Source: JAVKMO01 sp031539345 (lineage in GTDB: Bacteria > Bacteroidota > Bacteroidia > Chitinophagales > Chitinophagaceae). From it: a DNA stretch of 64,000 nucleotides. A program made the translations under genes and the position numbers. Every line of letters starts with the position of its first letter. Within the stretch, counting starts at the first letter, position 1. The stretch covers positions 1 to 64,000 of the forward strand of contig JAVKMO010000003.1 of NCBI GenBank assembly GCA_031539345.1, in the 5' to 3' direction. Below the pieces are notes generated by a model. That model was given only the letters and a program-made list of their open reading frames with translations, did not search any database and was not told where the DNA came from. Shown here piece after piece: positions 1 to 10,200 of this stretch.

Positions 1-210
1 AAACAAGCAAACCCATTCAAACAACAAAAAATAAACAGTAATTCATGCTTATGATCATGCTTTTTAAAACGAAAATCCTCAAAACAACCTAATTTAAAAA
101 GCACCTAACCAAGAAATGGCTTTTGCAAAGGGTTCTTTTATTCAAAAATACGGTATAAGAACAGCCTATTTGTTGTTCTTTAACCCCAAAAATCGCATTG
201 AAATTTGTAA

Positions 211-251
211 TAAAAAAACTGGATAAAAAGAAGGGCATTCTCTCTATCCAG
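211..251 (-). terminator. Rho-independent terminator of the act-cox operon
   Basis: On the minus strand CTGGATA (251-245) pairs with TATCCAG (225-219). The inner bases GAGAGAA and TTCTTTT extend the stem to about 14 bp with some G-U pairs around a TGCCC loop, and a run of T follows (A run at 212-218 on the plus strand). It lies about 20 bp past the coxA stop codon, as expected for the end of this operon. I see no gene in 1-210. Confidence 0.8.
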
Positions 252-273
252 CTTACAATAATTTGGTTATGAT

Positions 274-2115
274 TTAGTGTTTACTTTCAGATTCTGAAAC
301 GGGTTCTGTTTGAGGGATAAAGTCTCTGCCGTCTTTTGCATAATCATAAGCACCTCTATATACGGTTGGAATTTCGCCGTCCCAGTTTCCGTGTCCAGGT
401 TGAATGTTGGTTGTTGTCCATTCTAAAGTTGTGGCTTTCCAAGGATTTCTGTCTAATACTTTTCTACCTCTAAAAATAGAATGGAAGAAGTTAATCAAGA
501 ACAAAATTTGTAATAAGAAGGCAATAATAGCAGCAATGCTAATCACAATATTGATGGTTTCAAATTGGTTGAATGATTTCCAAGATGCGTATTCATAATA
601 TCTTCTCGGCATACCTGCTAAACCTTGATAGTGCATAGGCCAGAAGATAACATAAGCAGCTATAATTGTTCCCCAAAAATGGATATAACCCAAAGTTGTA
701 TTCATGTATCTGCCATACATTTTAGGAAACCAATGATATACGCCAGCGATCATGCCAAATAAAGCAGCAACACCCATCACTAAGTGAAAGTGAGCAATCA
801 CAAAATAAGAATCATGCAAATGAATATCTAAAGCGGCACTTCCCAAGTGAATGCCCGTCAAACCTCCAGAAATAAATACACTTACAAACCCAATGGCAAA
901 GAGCATTTGCGGTGTAAGTTTAATATTTCCTTTCCAAAGTGTTGTCAGCCAATTGAATACTTTAACCGATGATGGAATGGCAATTAACAATGTTGCAAGG
1001 GTAAAAAGGCTACCCAAAAAAGGATTCATGCCAGACACAAACATGTGATGTGCCCATACAAAAAAGCCAATAAAACAGATGGCTGCAATAGAAAAAACCA
1101 TTGCAGAATAACCAAAAATTGGTTTGCGTGAATTGACAGACAAAATTTCAGACACAATGCCCATAGCAGGAAAAATAATGATATAAACTTCAGGGTGTCC
1201 TAAAAACCAAAATAAATGTTGGTATAAAATGGCACTTCCGCCTTCGTTTGCTAAGGCTGTTCCATTGATAAAAATGTCTGACAGATAAAACGATGTACCG
1301 CCGTGTCTATCAAATAATAATAAAATCAATGCTGATACTAATGGAGGAAAAGCAAGTACGCCTAAAATTGCGGTAAACAAAAACGCCCATATTGTTAAAG
1401 GCATTCTTGTCATGCTCATGCCTTGTGTTCTTAAATTTAAAATTGTGCTGATATAATTTAAACTTCCTAACAATGAAGACACAACAAAAATTGCCATACT
1501 GATAATCCATAAATCAACCCCAATTTTTGAACCTTGCGATGCTTCACCTAATGCACTCAATGGTGGATATAATACCCATCCGCCTGCGGCTGGCCCTGTT
1601 TGCGTAAAGAAAGATGCAAGCATAATAATGCTTGACAAAAAGAAAAACCAATAAGAAAGCATATTTAAAAAGCCTGACGCCATGTCTCTTGCCCCAATTT
1701 GTAAGGGAATTAAGAAATTTGAAAAGGTGCCACTTAAACCTGCTGTCAATACAAAGAAAACCAAGATTGTTCCGTGCATAGTGATGAAGGCGTAATAGGT
1801 ATCGGGAGAAATTTTCCCACCTGCAGCCCATCTACCTAAAATGTCTTCTAACCAAGGGAAGGTTGCATTTGGAAATCCCAATTGAAGGCGAAATACAACG
1901 GATAAAAATGCTCCAATGACTGCCCATATCATTCCACTAATCAAAAATTGTTTTGAAATGGTTTTATGGTCTTCACTAAAAATATATTTTGTAATAAAGG
2001 TTTCTTCGTGATGATGCTCATGCGTATTATGTGCGTGAGAAACGTGAGAATCGTGAGTGTGTTGATGCGTTGCAACCACTTCTTGATGTACCGTTTCTAT
2101 TTGTTTTTTTACCAT
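274..2115 (-). CDS. coxA: Cytochrome c oxidase subunit I (A1-type heme-copper oxidase)
   Basis: Catalytic subunit of the terminal oxidase in the inner membrane: it reduces O2 to water at the heme a3-CuB centre and pumps protons. In 613 residues one sees the heme a histidine H114 (ITMHGT), the GHPEVY motif with CuB ligand H307, D-channel glutamate E309 and crosslinking Y311, the CuB pair H356-H357, and the heme ligands H442 and H444 in the HFH motif. The GHPEVY form places it in the A1 subfamily. About a dozen membrane segments are present. The first 36 residues are unusually rich in histidine (11 of 36). It is the last gene of the operon, 25 bp after coxB, and is followed by a strong terminator. 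Subunits III and IV are not in the window. Confidence 0.97.
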   Translation of the reverse strand: MVKKQIETVHQEVVATHQHTHDSHVSHAHNTHEHHHEETFITKYIFSEDHKTISKQFLISGMIWAVIGAFLSVVFRLQLGFPNATFPWLEDILGRWAAGGKISPDTYYAFITMHGTILVFFVLTAGLSGTFSNFLIPLQIGARDMASGFLNMLSYWFFFLSSIIMLASFFTQTGPAAGGWVLYPPLSALGEASQGSKIGVDLWIISMAIFVVSSLLGSLNYISTILNLRTQGMSMTRMPLTIWAFLFTAILGVLAFPPLVSALILLLFDRHGGTSFYLSDIFINGTALANEGGSAILYQHLFWFLGHPEVYIIIFPAMGIVSEILSVNSRKPIFGYSAMVFSIAAICFIGFFVWAHHMFVSGMNPFLGSLFTLATLLIAIPSSVKVFNWLTTLWKGNIKLTPQMLFAIGFVSVFISGGLTGIHLGSAALDIHLHDSYFVIAHFHLVMGVAALFGMIAGVYHWFPKMYGRYMNTTLGYIHFWGTIIAAYVIFWPMHYQGLAGMPRRYYEYASWKSFNQFETINIVISIAAIIAFLLQILFLINFFHSIFRGRKVLDRNPWKATTLEWTTTNIQPGHGNWDGEIPTVYRGAYDYAKDGRDFIPQTEPVSESESKH

Positions 2116-2140
2116 GTCTTACTATTTTTAAGTTCTAAAA

Positions 2141-3175
2141 TTATTTTTTTGCAATAACAGGATTCGCCGTTTTAGGTTGTGCTGGTGCTTCTTCGATTGC
2201 GGGATTGACGGTACTGTAATACGATTGTTTTTTTGCTAACCAAGTATCATATTCTTGTTGTGTTTCAACAATTAAAATCCCTTTCATAGAATAATGTCCC
2301 TTTCCACACATTTGCGAACAAGCAATTTCATACTCAAATTCTGGATTTTTTGTCATTTCTCGCATTTGAGCTGTCGTATATTGTGGTGTAAACCACATCA
2401 TCGTTGGCATACCTGGAACAGCATCCATTTTTTGTCTAAAATGTGGCAAACCAACATCATGGATAACGTCTCTTGAACCAATCACCAATTGAATCGGTTT
2501 ATTAACAACGATGTGTAATTCATCTGTAATAATATCATCTAAATTGGCTTTATCGTCCCAAATTTGTCCTAAACGATTGGTTGCATCGTTGATGTTTCTG
2601 AAATATTTTTTACCTAATTTGTTGTCTTTTCCTGGGTATCTAAAAATCCATTCGTATTGTTTTCCTGTTACTTCTACAACGGCTGCTCCTTCTGGTGCAT
2701 CACCTGTTACCTTTACCCAATAACGAATACCAACGGCAACTAAAATGCACATAGTTACAGCAGGAATCGTAGTCCAAATAATTTCTAATTTATTGCTATG
2801 AGAAAAATAAGTTGCTTTTCTGTTTTCATTATATCGATACTTGAAGGCAAACCAAAACAGTAATACATGGGTAATGACAAAAACAATTGCCGTAAGCAAA
2901 GTGGTTGCCCAAAAAATGGTGTCATAGGTTTCGCCTTCTACAGAACCTGAAATTGAAAGTATTCTACCTTTTGCTTGTTGATGAAATGCGTAGAGTACGT
3001 ATAAACCGCCGACTAAGAAAAAGATAAGCAAAAAAGCATTCACATTATTTGACCTTTGTTTAGCTTCTTTTTCACCTTTTAAAATGGAAAGGTATTCGAT
3101 GACTTTTGAGATTTGAAAAATGACAATAAGCGCCAATACGATTACAAGTCCGCCAATAATTGTTGCGTTAGACAT
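2141..3175 (-). CDS. coxB: Cytochrome c oxidase subunit II with CuA site
   Basis: Subunit II takes electrons from cytochrome c at the binuclear CuA centre and passes them to subunit I. The CuA ligands are visible as H239, C286, C290, H294 and M297 in the CSxxCGxxHxxM pattern. Of 344 residues, the N-terminal half carries four hydrophobic segments (about 5-22, 46-65, 86-112 and 131-150) where the classical protein has two, so there is an extra N-terminal membrane hairpin. There is no fused C-terminal cytochrome c domain, so it is not a caa3 type. It lies 38 bp after actF and 25 bp before coxA, in the same operon. Confidence 0.96.
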   Translation of the reverse strand: MSNATIIGGLVIVLALIVIFQISKVIEYLSILKGEKEAKQRSNNVNAFLLIFFLVGGLYVLYAFHQQAKGRILSISGSVEGETYDTIFWATTLLTAIVFVITHVLLFWFAFKYRYNENRKATYFSHSNKLEIIWTTIPAVTMCILVAVGIRYWVKVTGDAPEGAAVVEVTGKQYEWIFRYPGKDNKLGKKYFRNINDATNRLGQIWDDKANLDDIITDELHIVVNKPIQLVIGSRDVIHDVGLPHFRQKMDAVPGMPTMMWFTPQYTTAQMREMTKNPEFEYEIACSQMCGKGHYSMKGILIVETQQEYDTWLAKKQSYYSTVNPAIEEAPAQPKTANPVIAKK

Positions 3176-3213
3176 AAGATAAAACGATTTTTAAAATTAA
3201 ATTAGGCTAAAAG

Positions 3214-4449
3214 TTAGAATGTTTTGTGAATGATAGATTCTTTTAAGAAAGGATGATAAGTTGGTAATAATTTTGTCGTCGTTAATTTTTTACCAATTAA
3301 AAGCATAGTAAGTCCACAGTAGAAGAAGAATACACCAAATTCAAACCAACTTAATGTGTAATCAGCGCCCAATGCACCGGGCATTACCATTTGATAAAAA
3401 TCCATCCAGTGTCCAAAAATAATTAGAAATGCAATGAAAATCAAAGTGTCTAATTTTCTTTTTGCGTCTTTTGTCATCAGTATTAAAAAAGGAACAAGAA
3501 AGTTGATAACGAGATTGAAATAAAAAATAAATGCGTACGGCCCTTGTTGTCTCACCTTGAAATAAGTGGTTTCTTCGGGAATGTTAGCATACCAAATCAA
3601 CATGTATTGTGAGAACCATAAGTAAGTCCAAAATATTGAAAAGGCAAACATGAATTTTCCTAAATCGTGTTGATGTTCGATATTGTAATAAGGTAAAGCA
3701 TCATTTTTTTTGAGATACGCTGTGATCAATAAAATAAGAGAAACACCAGCAACAAAAGTGCTAATGAACGTGTACCAGCTGTACATAGTGGAATACCAAT
3801 GTGCGTCGATGCTCATCAACCATAACCATGGAATTGTTGAAGCTGTTGTAAGCCCCATTGTTACGATAAAAAGTGAAGCCCATACGGTATTGGTAAAAAT
3901 CCATTTTTTTCCTTCCGTTGCTGTCATCGGTTGATTATCGCATTGTGAAGATAGGCTTCTCATTTTTTTTCCTAAGGCAATCCATGCAATAAGAACAATA
4001 ACTGACCAAACAAAAAAGAAAGTTGGGTTTAAAAAAGGACTTTTCCATTTTAAAATTTCATCGTGTTCTACGTGTGCTTTGTCTAACCAATGATAAATAT
4101 GGTGTTGATGCCCTGTGAATATTCCAATAAATACAATTAATAATAAAAGGCTGTAAACAGGAACAAGTGTAGAAATAATTTCTGGCACACGTCGAAATGA
4201 AACTTGCCACCCTCCCATTGCCAACGTGGTAATACAAATAAAGAACATACTTGCATTAGTAATGAGCAAAAAGTAAGTACTGTTTTGTAATAAAACTGCC
4301 CAAAATCTTGTTTGGCTATGTTCGTTACCACTGAAAGCGAGTGTAAAAATGCCTACCAATAAAGCAATTGATCCTAAACCTAAAAATAGGCTTGTCGTTT
4401 TTTTATAGTTCGTTGTGAGTTGAAATTGTCCTTGCAACATATTTGTCAT
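3214..4449 (-). CDS. actF: Alternative complex III subunit ActF (NrfD-like membrane subunit)
   Basis: Integral membrane subunit of the quinol:cytochrome c/oxidase oxidoreductase called alternative complex III, related to ActC and the PsrC/NrfD family. The 411-residue protein has about ten hydrophobic segments and little soluble domain. Identification rests on family resemblance and on its position between the cytochrome gene actE (31 bp away) and coxB (38 bp away), the conserved order in Bacteroidota. In the known complex, ActC and ActF are paralogous membrane subunits flanking the quinol/proton pathway. No cofactor motif is expected or seen. Confidence 0.93.
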   Translation of the reverse strand: MTNMLQGQFQLTTNYKKTTSLFLGLGSIALLVGIFTLAFSGNEHSQTRFWAVLLQNSTYFLLITNASMFFICITTLAMGGWQVSFRRVPEIISTLVPVYSLLLLIVFIGIFTGHQHHIYHWLDKAHVEHDEILKWKSPFLNPTFFFVWSVIVLIAWIALGKKMRSLSSQCDNQPMTATEGKKWIFTNTVWASLFIVTMGLTTASTIPWLWLMSIDAHWYSTMYSWYTFISTFVAGVSLILLITAYLKKNDALPYYNIEHQHDLGKFMFAFSIFWTYLWFSQYMLIWYANIPEETTYFKVRQQGPYAFIFYFNLVINFLVPFLILMTKDAKRKLDTLIFIAFLIIFGHWMDFYQMVMPGALGADYTLSWFEFGVFFFYCGLTMLLIGKKLTTTKLLPTYHPFLKESIIHKTF

Positions 4450-4480
4450 TTTTTAAATTCAGAGGTAGAGTAGAATGATT

Positions 4481-5071
4481 TTATTTTTTAGTTTGTTTGG
4501 TTTTAATGTATTTGACAACCATCCAGCTTTCTTTGTCCGTCAATTGGCTGGCATAGCTACCCATTAAATTTCTTCCATATTGAATAGCGTGAAACATAGT
4601 TCCTTCGGGCATAGATTCGTATTTTGCATCACCAACAAGGGTTGCTGGTTTTGCAGGATAAGGTCCATCACCGTCTTTATATAAAGGTCCGTTTCCATCT
4701 AATTTTGGACCATGACAGATGGCACAATTAATCATGTATAAATTTTCTGCTTTTTTCATATCCTTTTCATTGAGGCTATCAATAGGATTTTTAACTTTTG
4801 CAGATGCAGCATAACCTGCTTCGTCATTTGTTAAATTATATTTTGGGGTAAGATCACCTCTTCTTACTGTTCCGGGAACAGGACTAGCATTAAATTTAAT
4901 ACCAGCTTCGTTTAAATATTCTGTTGAAGAGTAGGTTTCATACGCTCTACTATAATACATATCTGGCATATAGGTGCTGCTTGGTGTTCTTTTTATTTTC
5001 TCGCCACACGCAAATAAGCAGATGGCTGCAAAAATAGCAAGCGTAGCGTTGAGAGTTTTTGTGAATTGCAT
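4481..5071 (-). CDS. actE: Alternative complex III subunit ActE, monoheme cytochrome c lipoprotein
   Basis: Small periplasmic c-type cytochrome of alternative complex III. The ATG at 5071 gives a 196-residue protein with a lipoprotein signal (hydrophobic stretch ending in LFACG, lipid on the Cys) and one heme site, CAICH. An ATG at 5134 and a TTG at 5164 in the same frame would overlap actD and put a basic tail in front of the signal peptide. The 5071 start also has an A/G-rich ribosome-binding stretch (AAGAAAA) just upstream, so it was chosen. Known role: electron transfer from the ActB/ActA iron-sulfur and heme chain towards the oxidase. Confidence 0.93.
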   Translation of the reverse strand: MQFTKTLNATLAIFAAICLFACGEKIKRTPSSTYMPDMYYSRAYETYSSTEYLNEAGIKFNASPVPGTVRRGDLTPKYNLTNDEAGYAASAKVKNPIDSLNEKDMKKAENLYMINCAICHGPKLDGNGPLYKDGDGPYPAKPATLVGDAKYESMPEGTMFHAIQYGRNLMGSYASQLTDKESWMVVKYIKTKQTKK

Positions 5072-5123
5072 ATCGAATGTTTTCTTTTTTGTAATGTTTT
5101 TTCTAAAATAAAGCGAACCATTT

Positions 5124-5672
5124 TTATTTGTCATAAGTGCCGAACCACCAACCTGCTTCTGCAATTTGTGTTTCTACAGTTAAAGCGTTTTTAAGCGTTG
5201 TTTTAATTTGGTCTTCTGTACCATTGTGGTCATTCACTTCTACAACGACAACAAACAAGTCATCGGTTGCTCTTAAACTAAAACGGTGTTTTTTTACTCC
5301 TGGTGCAATTTGATTCAAAAAGCAAAACGTCAGCACCATGCCAACAGCAGCAAACAAAACAGTCAATTCAAACGTAACAGGAATAAAGGCAGGAAAAGAC
5401 CAAAAAGGTTTTCCACCAAAATTTGTTGGCCAATCTTTTGTAAATACATAACCCATGCCACCAACTGCCGTTGCGGTTCCTATTGCACCATAAATAAACC
5501 CTGCAGTATGAAGTTTAGTTTCTCTTAAACCCAATGCGGCGTCTAAACCATGTACAGGAAATGGCGTATAAACGTCGTAGATTTTTTTGCCGCTATGTTT
5601 CACTTTTTCTATTGCGGGGAATAGTTCGTTTTCATCATCAAAAGTGGCGACTACAAATTTTTTTTCTGCCAT
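5124..5672 (-). CDS. actD: Alternative complex III subunit ActD (DUF3341)
   Basis: A 182-residue membrane protein of the DUF3341 family, with a soluble N-terminal part (about 1-55) followed by two membrane helices (about 58-80 and 95-120) and a hydrophilic C-terminus. In the known complex ActD is a structural subunit without cofactors that sits against ActC. It lies 40 bp after actC and 52 bp before the chosen actE start. Identification is by family resemblance and by the conserved operon order. Confidence 0.92.
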   Translation of the reverse strand: MAEKKFVVATFDDENELFPAIEKVKHSGKKIYDVYTPFPVHGLDAALGLRETKLHTAGFIYGAIGTATAVGGMGYVFTKDWPTNFGGKPFWSFPAFIPVTFELTVLFAAVGMVLTFCFLNQIAPGVKKHRFSLRATDDLFVVVVEVNDHNGTEDQIKTTLKNALTVETQIAEAGWWFGTYDK

Positions 5673-5712
5673 ATCTATTTTTTTTTCAAATGTTGATTAG
5701 TAAAATATTGCT

Positions 5713-7161
5713 TTAGTGGTGTGCTGCGTGATGTAATTGTTCTTCTCCAAATGCTTGTGGATCTTGGTTTTCTATGGTTGTCATTTGGTCTTTATATTTT
5801 TGTCCAGATACTTTTAAAATGCTTTTTACTTCGGCAATAGCGACAACAGGGAAGTATTTTGCAAATAAAAAGAAGCATGTAAAGAACAACCCAAATGTGC
5901 CGAGGTAAAATCCTACTTCCCAAATTGAAGGTCTGTAATATAAAGACCAACTTGATGGAATATAGTCTCTATACAAAGAGCTAACAATAATTACAAAGCG
6001 TTCAAACCACATTCCAATATTTACGATAATGCTCATAATAAACGTTACTGTAATATTGCGGCGTAATTTTTTAGACCAAAATATTTGTGGAGAAATTACG
6101 TTACAAGTCATCATGATCCAATAACTCCAACCATAAGGTCCTGCAATACGATATTTAAAGAAGACGCTGTATTCATACTCATTTGCTCCATACCAAGCAA
6201 TAAATAATTCTGTCAAATAAGCACAACCTACGATCGATCCTGTCAATACAATGACTTTATTCATGGCTTCGATATGACCAAGTGTAATATACTCTTGCAA
6301 GTTCATGATTTTTCTTGTCATAATCATCAAAGTTTGCACCATGGCAAATCCTGAAAAAACAGCCCCAGCAACAAAATATGGTGGAAATATGGTTGTGTGC
6401 CAACCTGGAATTACTGATGTGGCAAAGTCAAAAGATACAATTGTGTGAACTGATAATACAAGCGGCGTAGAAAGGCCTGCTAATACTAAAGACAAAAATT
6501 CAAAGCGTTGCCAATGTTTTGCACTACCACTCCAACCAAAAGAAGCGATACCGTATAGTTTTTTTCTTAGTGCAGTTTTTGCTCTGTCTCTAATAGTTGC
6601 AAAATCTGGAATTAAGCCTGAATACCAAAAAAGAAGCGATACTGTAAAATAAGTTGAAATGGCGAATACATCCCATAATAACGGCGAGTTAAAATTCACC
6701 CATAAAGGACCTCTTGTATTTGGATAAGGAAACACAAAAGCAAAATTCCATACTCTACCCATGTGAAAAACAGGAAACATACCTGCACACATTACAGCAA
6801 AAATCGTCATGGCTTCAGCAGCTCTGTTTACGCCCGTTCTCCATGCTTGTCTAAACAATAATAAAATGGCTGAAATCAATGTTCCTGCGTGTCCAATACC
6901 AACCCACCATACAAAGTTTGTGATGTCCCAACCCCAGCCTATTGTTTTTCCCAAATTCCATTGACCTATACCGTATGTTACTTCACGATAAACTGAATAC
7001 ACGCCGAATAGTAGTAAGGCAATAGCAGTATAAAATCCAATATACCAATAGCGGGTAGGTTTGGCTTCTATGGTTGTACAAATATCTTGCGTAACCTGCT
7101 TGTAGTCTTTATTTCCATCAATGAGGGCTTCTCGAAGTTGCGATTCGTATTTTAATGACAT
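5713..7161 (-). CDS. actC: Alternative complex III subunit ActC (NrfD/PsrC-like, quinol-binding)
   Basis: A 482-residue polytopic protein of the NrfD/PsrC family with about ten membrane segments, several rich in Trp, Phe and His. In alternative complex III this subunit carries the menaquinol oxidation site facing the iron-sulfur subunit ActB. It is preceded by actB (39 bp gap) and followed by actD (40 bp gap). The extreme C-terminus is His-rich (HHAAHH), as is the N-terminus of CoxA from the same operon; whether that matters is unknown. Confidence 0.94.
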   Translation of the reverse strand: MSLKYESQLREALIDGNKDYKQVTQDICTTIEAKPTRYWYIGFYTAIALLLFGVYSVYREVTYGIGQWNLGKTIGWGWDITNFVWWVGIGHAGTLISAILLLFRQAWRTGVNRAAEAMTIFAVMCAGMFPVFHMGRVWNFAFVFPYPNTRGPLWVNFNSPLLWDVFAISTYFTVSLLFWYSGLIPDFATIRDRAKTALRKKLYGIASFGWSGSAKHWQRFEFLSLVLAGLSTPLVLSVHTIVSFDFATSVIPGWHTTIFPPYFVAGAVFSGFAMVQTLMIMTRKIMNLQEYITLGHIEAMNKVIVLTGSIVGCAYLTELFIAWYGANEYEYSVFFKYRIAGPYGWSYWIMMTCNVISPQIFWSKKLRRNITVTFIMSIIVNIGMWFERFVIIVSSLYRDYIPSSWSLYYRPSIWEVGFYLGTFGLFFTCFFLFAKYFPVVAIAEVKSILKVSGQKYKDQMTTIENQDPQAFGEEQLHHAAHH

Positions 7162-7200
7162 GAGTATGATATTTTACAGAATAGACAGAATAATAATTTT

Positions 7201-10200
7201 TTAATGGGTAGAAAGGGTAACTTTTTCGTCGCTATTTTTATTTCTCACTTTGGCTAAATAATTGACGTTTGGCAAAACGTGAATTAGTTCTAAGGCATAA
7301 AATACTCTTTCTTTTTGGTCTTCATTTCTGAGTTTAGAAATTTGACTATTTTGATTATTGACATTACCAAATACAATAGCATTTGTAGGACAAGCCTGCA
7401 TACAAGCAGTTTGAATATCAGCGTCTTGGAGTGGTCTGTTTTCTTTTTTCGCTTTTATTTTTCCTCCTTGTAAACGTTGTACACAGAAGCTACATTTTTC
7501 AATTACGCCCCTTGCACGAACAGTAACATCTGGGTTAAGCACCAATCTAGTTAAATCTGCGTTCATATCCATCACCACTTCATCTAATGCACCTTCATCA
7601 ACAAGAGGTTGTTGGTTATTTTTAAAGCTATCTGCACCATTAAAATCAAGCCAATTAAATCGACGAACTTTAAACGGACAGTTATTCGCACAATATCTTG
7701 TTCCAATACATCTGTTATAACTCATTTGATTTAATCCTTCGCTGCTGTGATTGGTTGCCGCTACAGGACAAACATTTTCACAAGGTGCATTATCACAATG
7801 CTGACAAATCATAGGTTGAAAAACTACTTCTGGATTTTCTTCATCTCCACTAAAATATCTATCAATGCGAATCCAGTGCATTTCATGTGCTTTTAAAACT
7901 TGCTTCTTTCCTACTACACTAATATTATTTTCTGCATTACAAGCAACTACACAAGAACCACAACCAGAACAAGAATTCAAATCAATTGACATTCCCCATT
8001 TAATACCTGGTTTTTCGTGTTCAGCATATAGAGTAGCATCTGAAACATATTGTTTTTCTGTAAGAACGTTATTTTTAAATTTTTTAAATTCTTCTTCTCT
8101 TTCATGCACAATAGCATTCGGGTGTGCAACAAATTGTTGTAATGACATTTCTTTCATCACAGCATCTCTGCCTTCATACGAGTTGTGTGTTTGCGTATAA
8201 GCAAGTGGAAATGTTGTTCCCGTATTACTTACAGCACTTGCCGTATTTTTATATTGAATTGTTGTTCCGTTATAGGTGATAAAAGAGCTTACTTTTTTAC
8301 CAACACCTTGAACAGCTTTACCAATTTTTTCAGTTCTACCATAACCAAGAGCAATACCAATTACGTCTGCGTGTGTTCCAGGTATAACAAGAACAGGAAG
8401 TTCTATGTCTTTATTTCCGATGGTTATTTTAATAACAGGTTTATCTGTTTCAACTTCATAATTATCATCAACAACAATGTTTAATTTTTTTGCCATTGAT
8501 GGAGAAATGACAGCATAATTATCCCAAGTTGCTTTTGTAATAGGGTCTGGCATTTCTTGTAACCAAGGGTTATTTGCCATCGCTCCACTACCAATAGCTA
8601 CTTTTTGATAGAAGACAACTTCTGTACTTGTGCTTGTTTTTTCTGATACTAATGCCGTTAGTGCATTTGCAACAGCACCACCTGCGGTAAATACAGCACT
8701 TGATTTTTCTTTTGCATCAGTATAAACGCCGTCTTGTAACAATTTTTCAAAATTAGTTTCTCCACCGACTTTTTTTGTCCAATTATTTTTCACAAAATGT
8801 TCGTACGATGTTGTGTCATCGCTCCAGCGTAACAAGGTTTCTTGCCACTGACGTGTAGCAAATAAAGGGTTGATTGTTGGTTGGGAAAAAGCATACTGAC
8901 CTGTTTTAATTTCTGCATCTCCCCAAGATTCTAAATAGTGATTATCGGGTAAAATATATTGACAAACTTGTGCAGTTTCATCTAATAAAGAATTTAATGA
9001 AATGGTTACAGGGATACTTGCCAATGCAGTTGCTAATTCTTGCCCTTGAAAATGACTATAAACAGGGTTGGCACCAGCAGCAAAAATTACAACATCGTAT
9101 TTTTTATTTTTAACATCTCCTATAAAATCTGCCATAATTTGGTCTGATGTTTGTCTCGTATGAGAGGCGGCAGTCCAATCTATAGTTGCTTTTGTAGATT
9201 CTAATGCTTCGTTAATCGCATTAACGACAATCTGCACATTGGTATCATTCGAGTCGCAAACAACCAAAGATTTTTGTTTATGAGCGAGTAAGTTTTTTGC
9301 AATTTCTGTTGCCTGTTTTTGGAGTTTTGTAGATAAGGTAACACCGCTGTTTTTCCCACTAATTTGTTCATACAAATAAGATACAAAGGCAACCTCTTCA
9401 GACGGTCTAATCACTATTCTTTCATCAGCATTTGCACCTGTCAAACTGAGTAAACTTTCAATTTGATAGTGCTTACTCATGCGAAAAGTTTTGGCATTTA
9501 CTTTTCTATTTTTTGACCATTGTTTAGAAAACTCTATCGGCGACAACCATGTTCCTAAAAAATCTGCACCTATACTAACAATCACCTCTGCGTTATCAAA
9601 ACGATACCCTGGAATGGCTCTTTTGCCATACGTTTTTTCATTGGCATTTAACATTCCTGCATACGAAATTTCGTCGTATTGAATATGTTCTACTGTATAT
9701 TTTTTCTTGAATGTATCTATCGTAGCACGACCACTTACAGAACTCACAGAATTTGTTATCAAAGCAATTTTTTTATTGCTGATGGCTGCTTTGATACGCG
9801 TATCCAAAGCATTCATATCGGTTGCTTTTTCATACCCACTATTATTTTTAATGAGTGCGTTTTGCAATCTTGCTGTGTCATATAAACTCAATACAGACGC
9901 TTGCACTTTTGCCGATGTACCCCCTTGATAAATGCTTGACAAATCATTGCCTTCGATTTTTATTGGTCTTCCGTCTCTTACTTTTGCAAGAACGGGAACC
10001 ACTTCTCCGTCTAAAGAAAAAGTTGTAGCATAAAAATTAGCCTCACCGGGTACAATATTTTGCGGTTTATTTAAAAATGGAATTGTTCTTTTGATGGCTG
10101 TTTCGCAACTTGAAGCAATGGTTGCTGTAATAGATGCAAAGCCTAAATATTTTAAAAAGTCTCTGCGACTTGTCGATTTATTTTCTAAAGTTTCTTGTTT

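Noticed and set aside
5072..5164. Longer actE starting at 5134 or 5164
   Set aside because: These starts overlap actD and place a basic tail before the lipoprotein signal; the ATG at 5071 opens directly with the signal.
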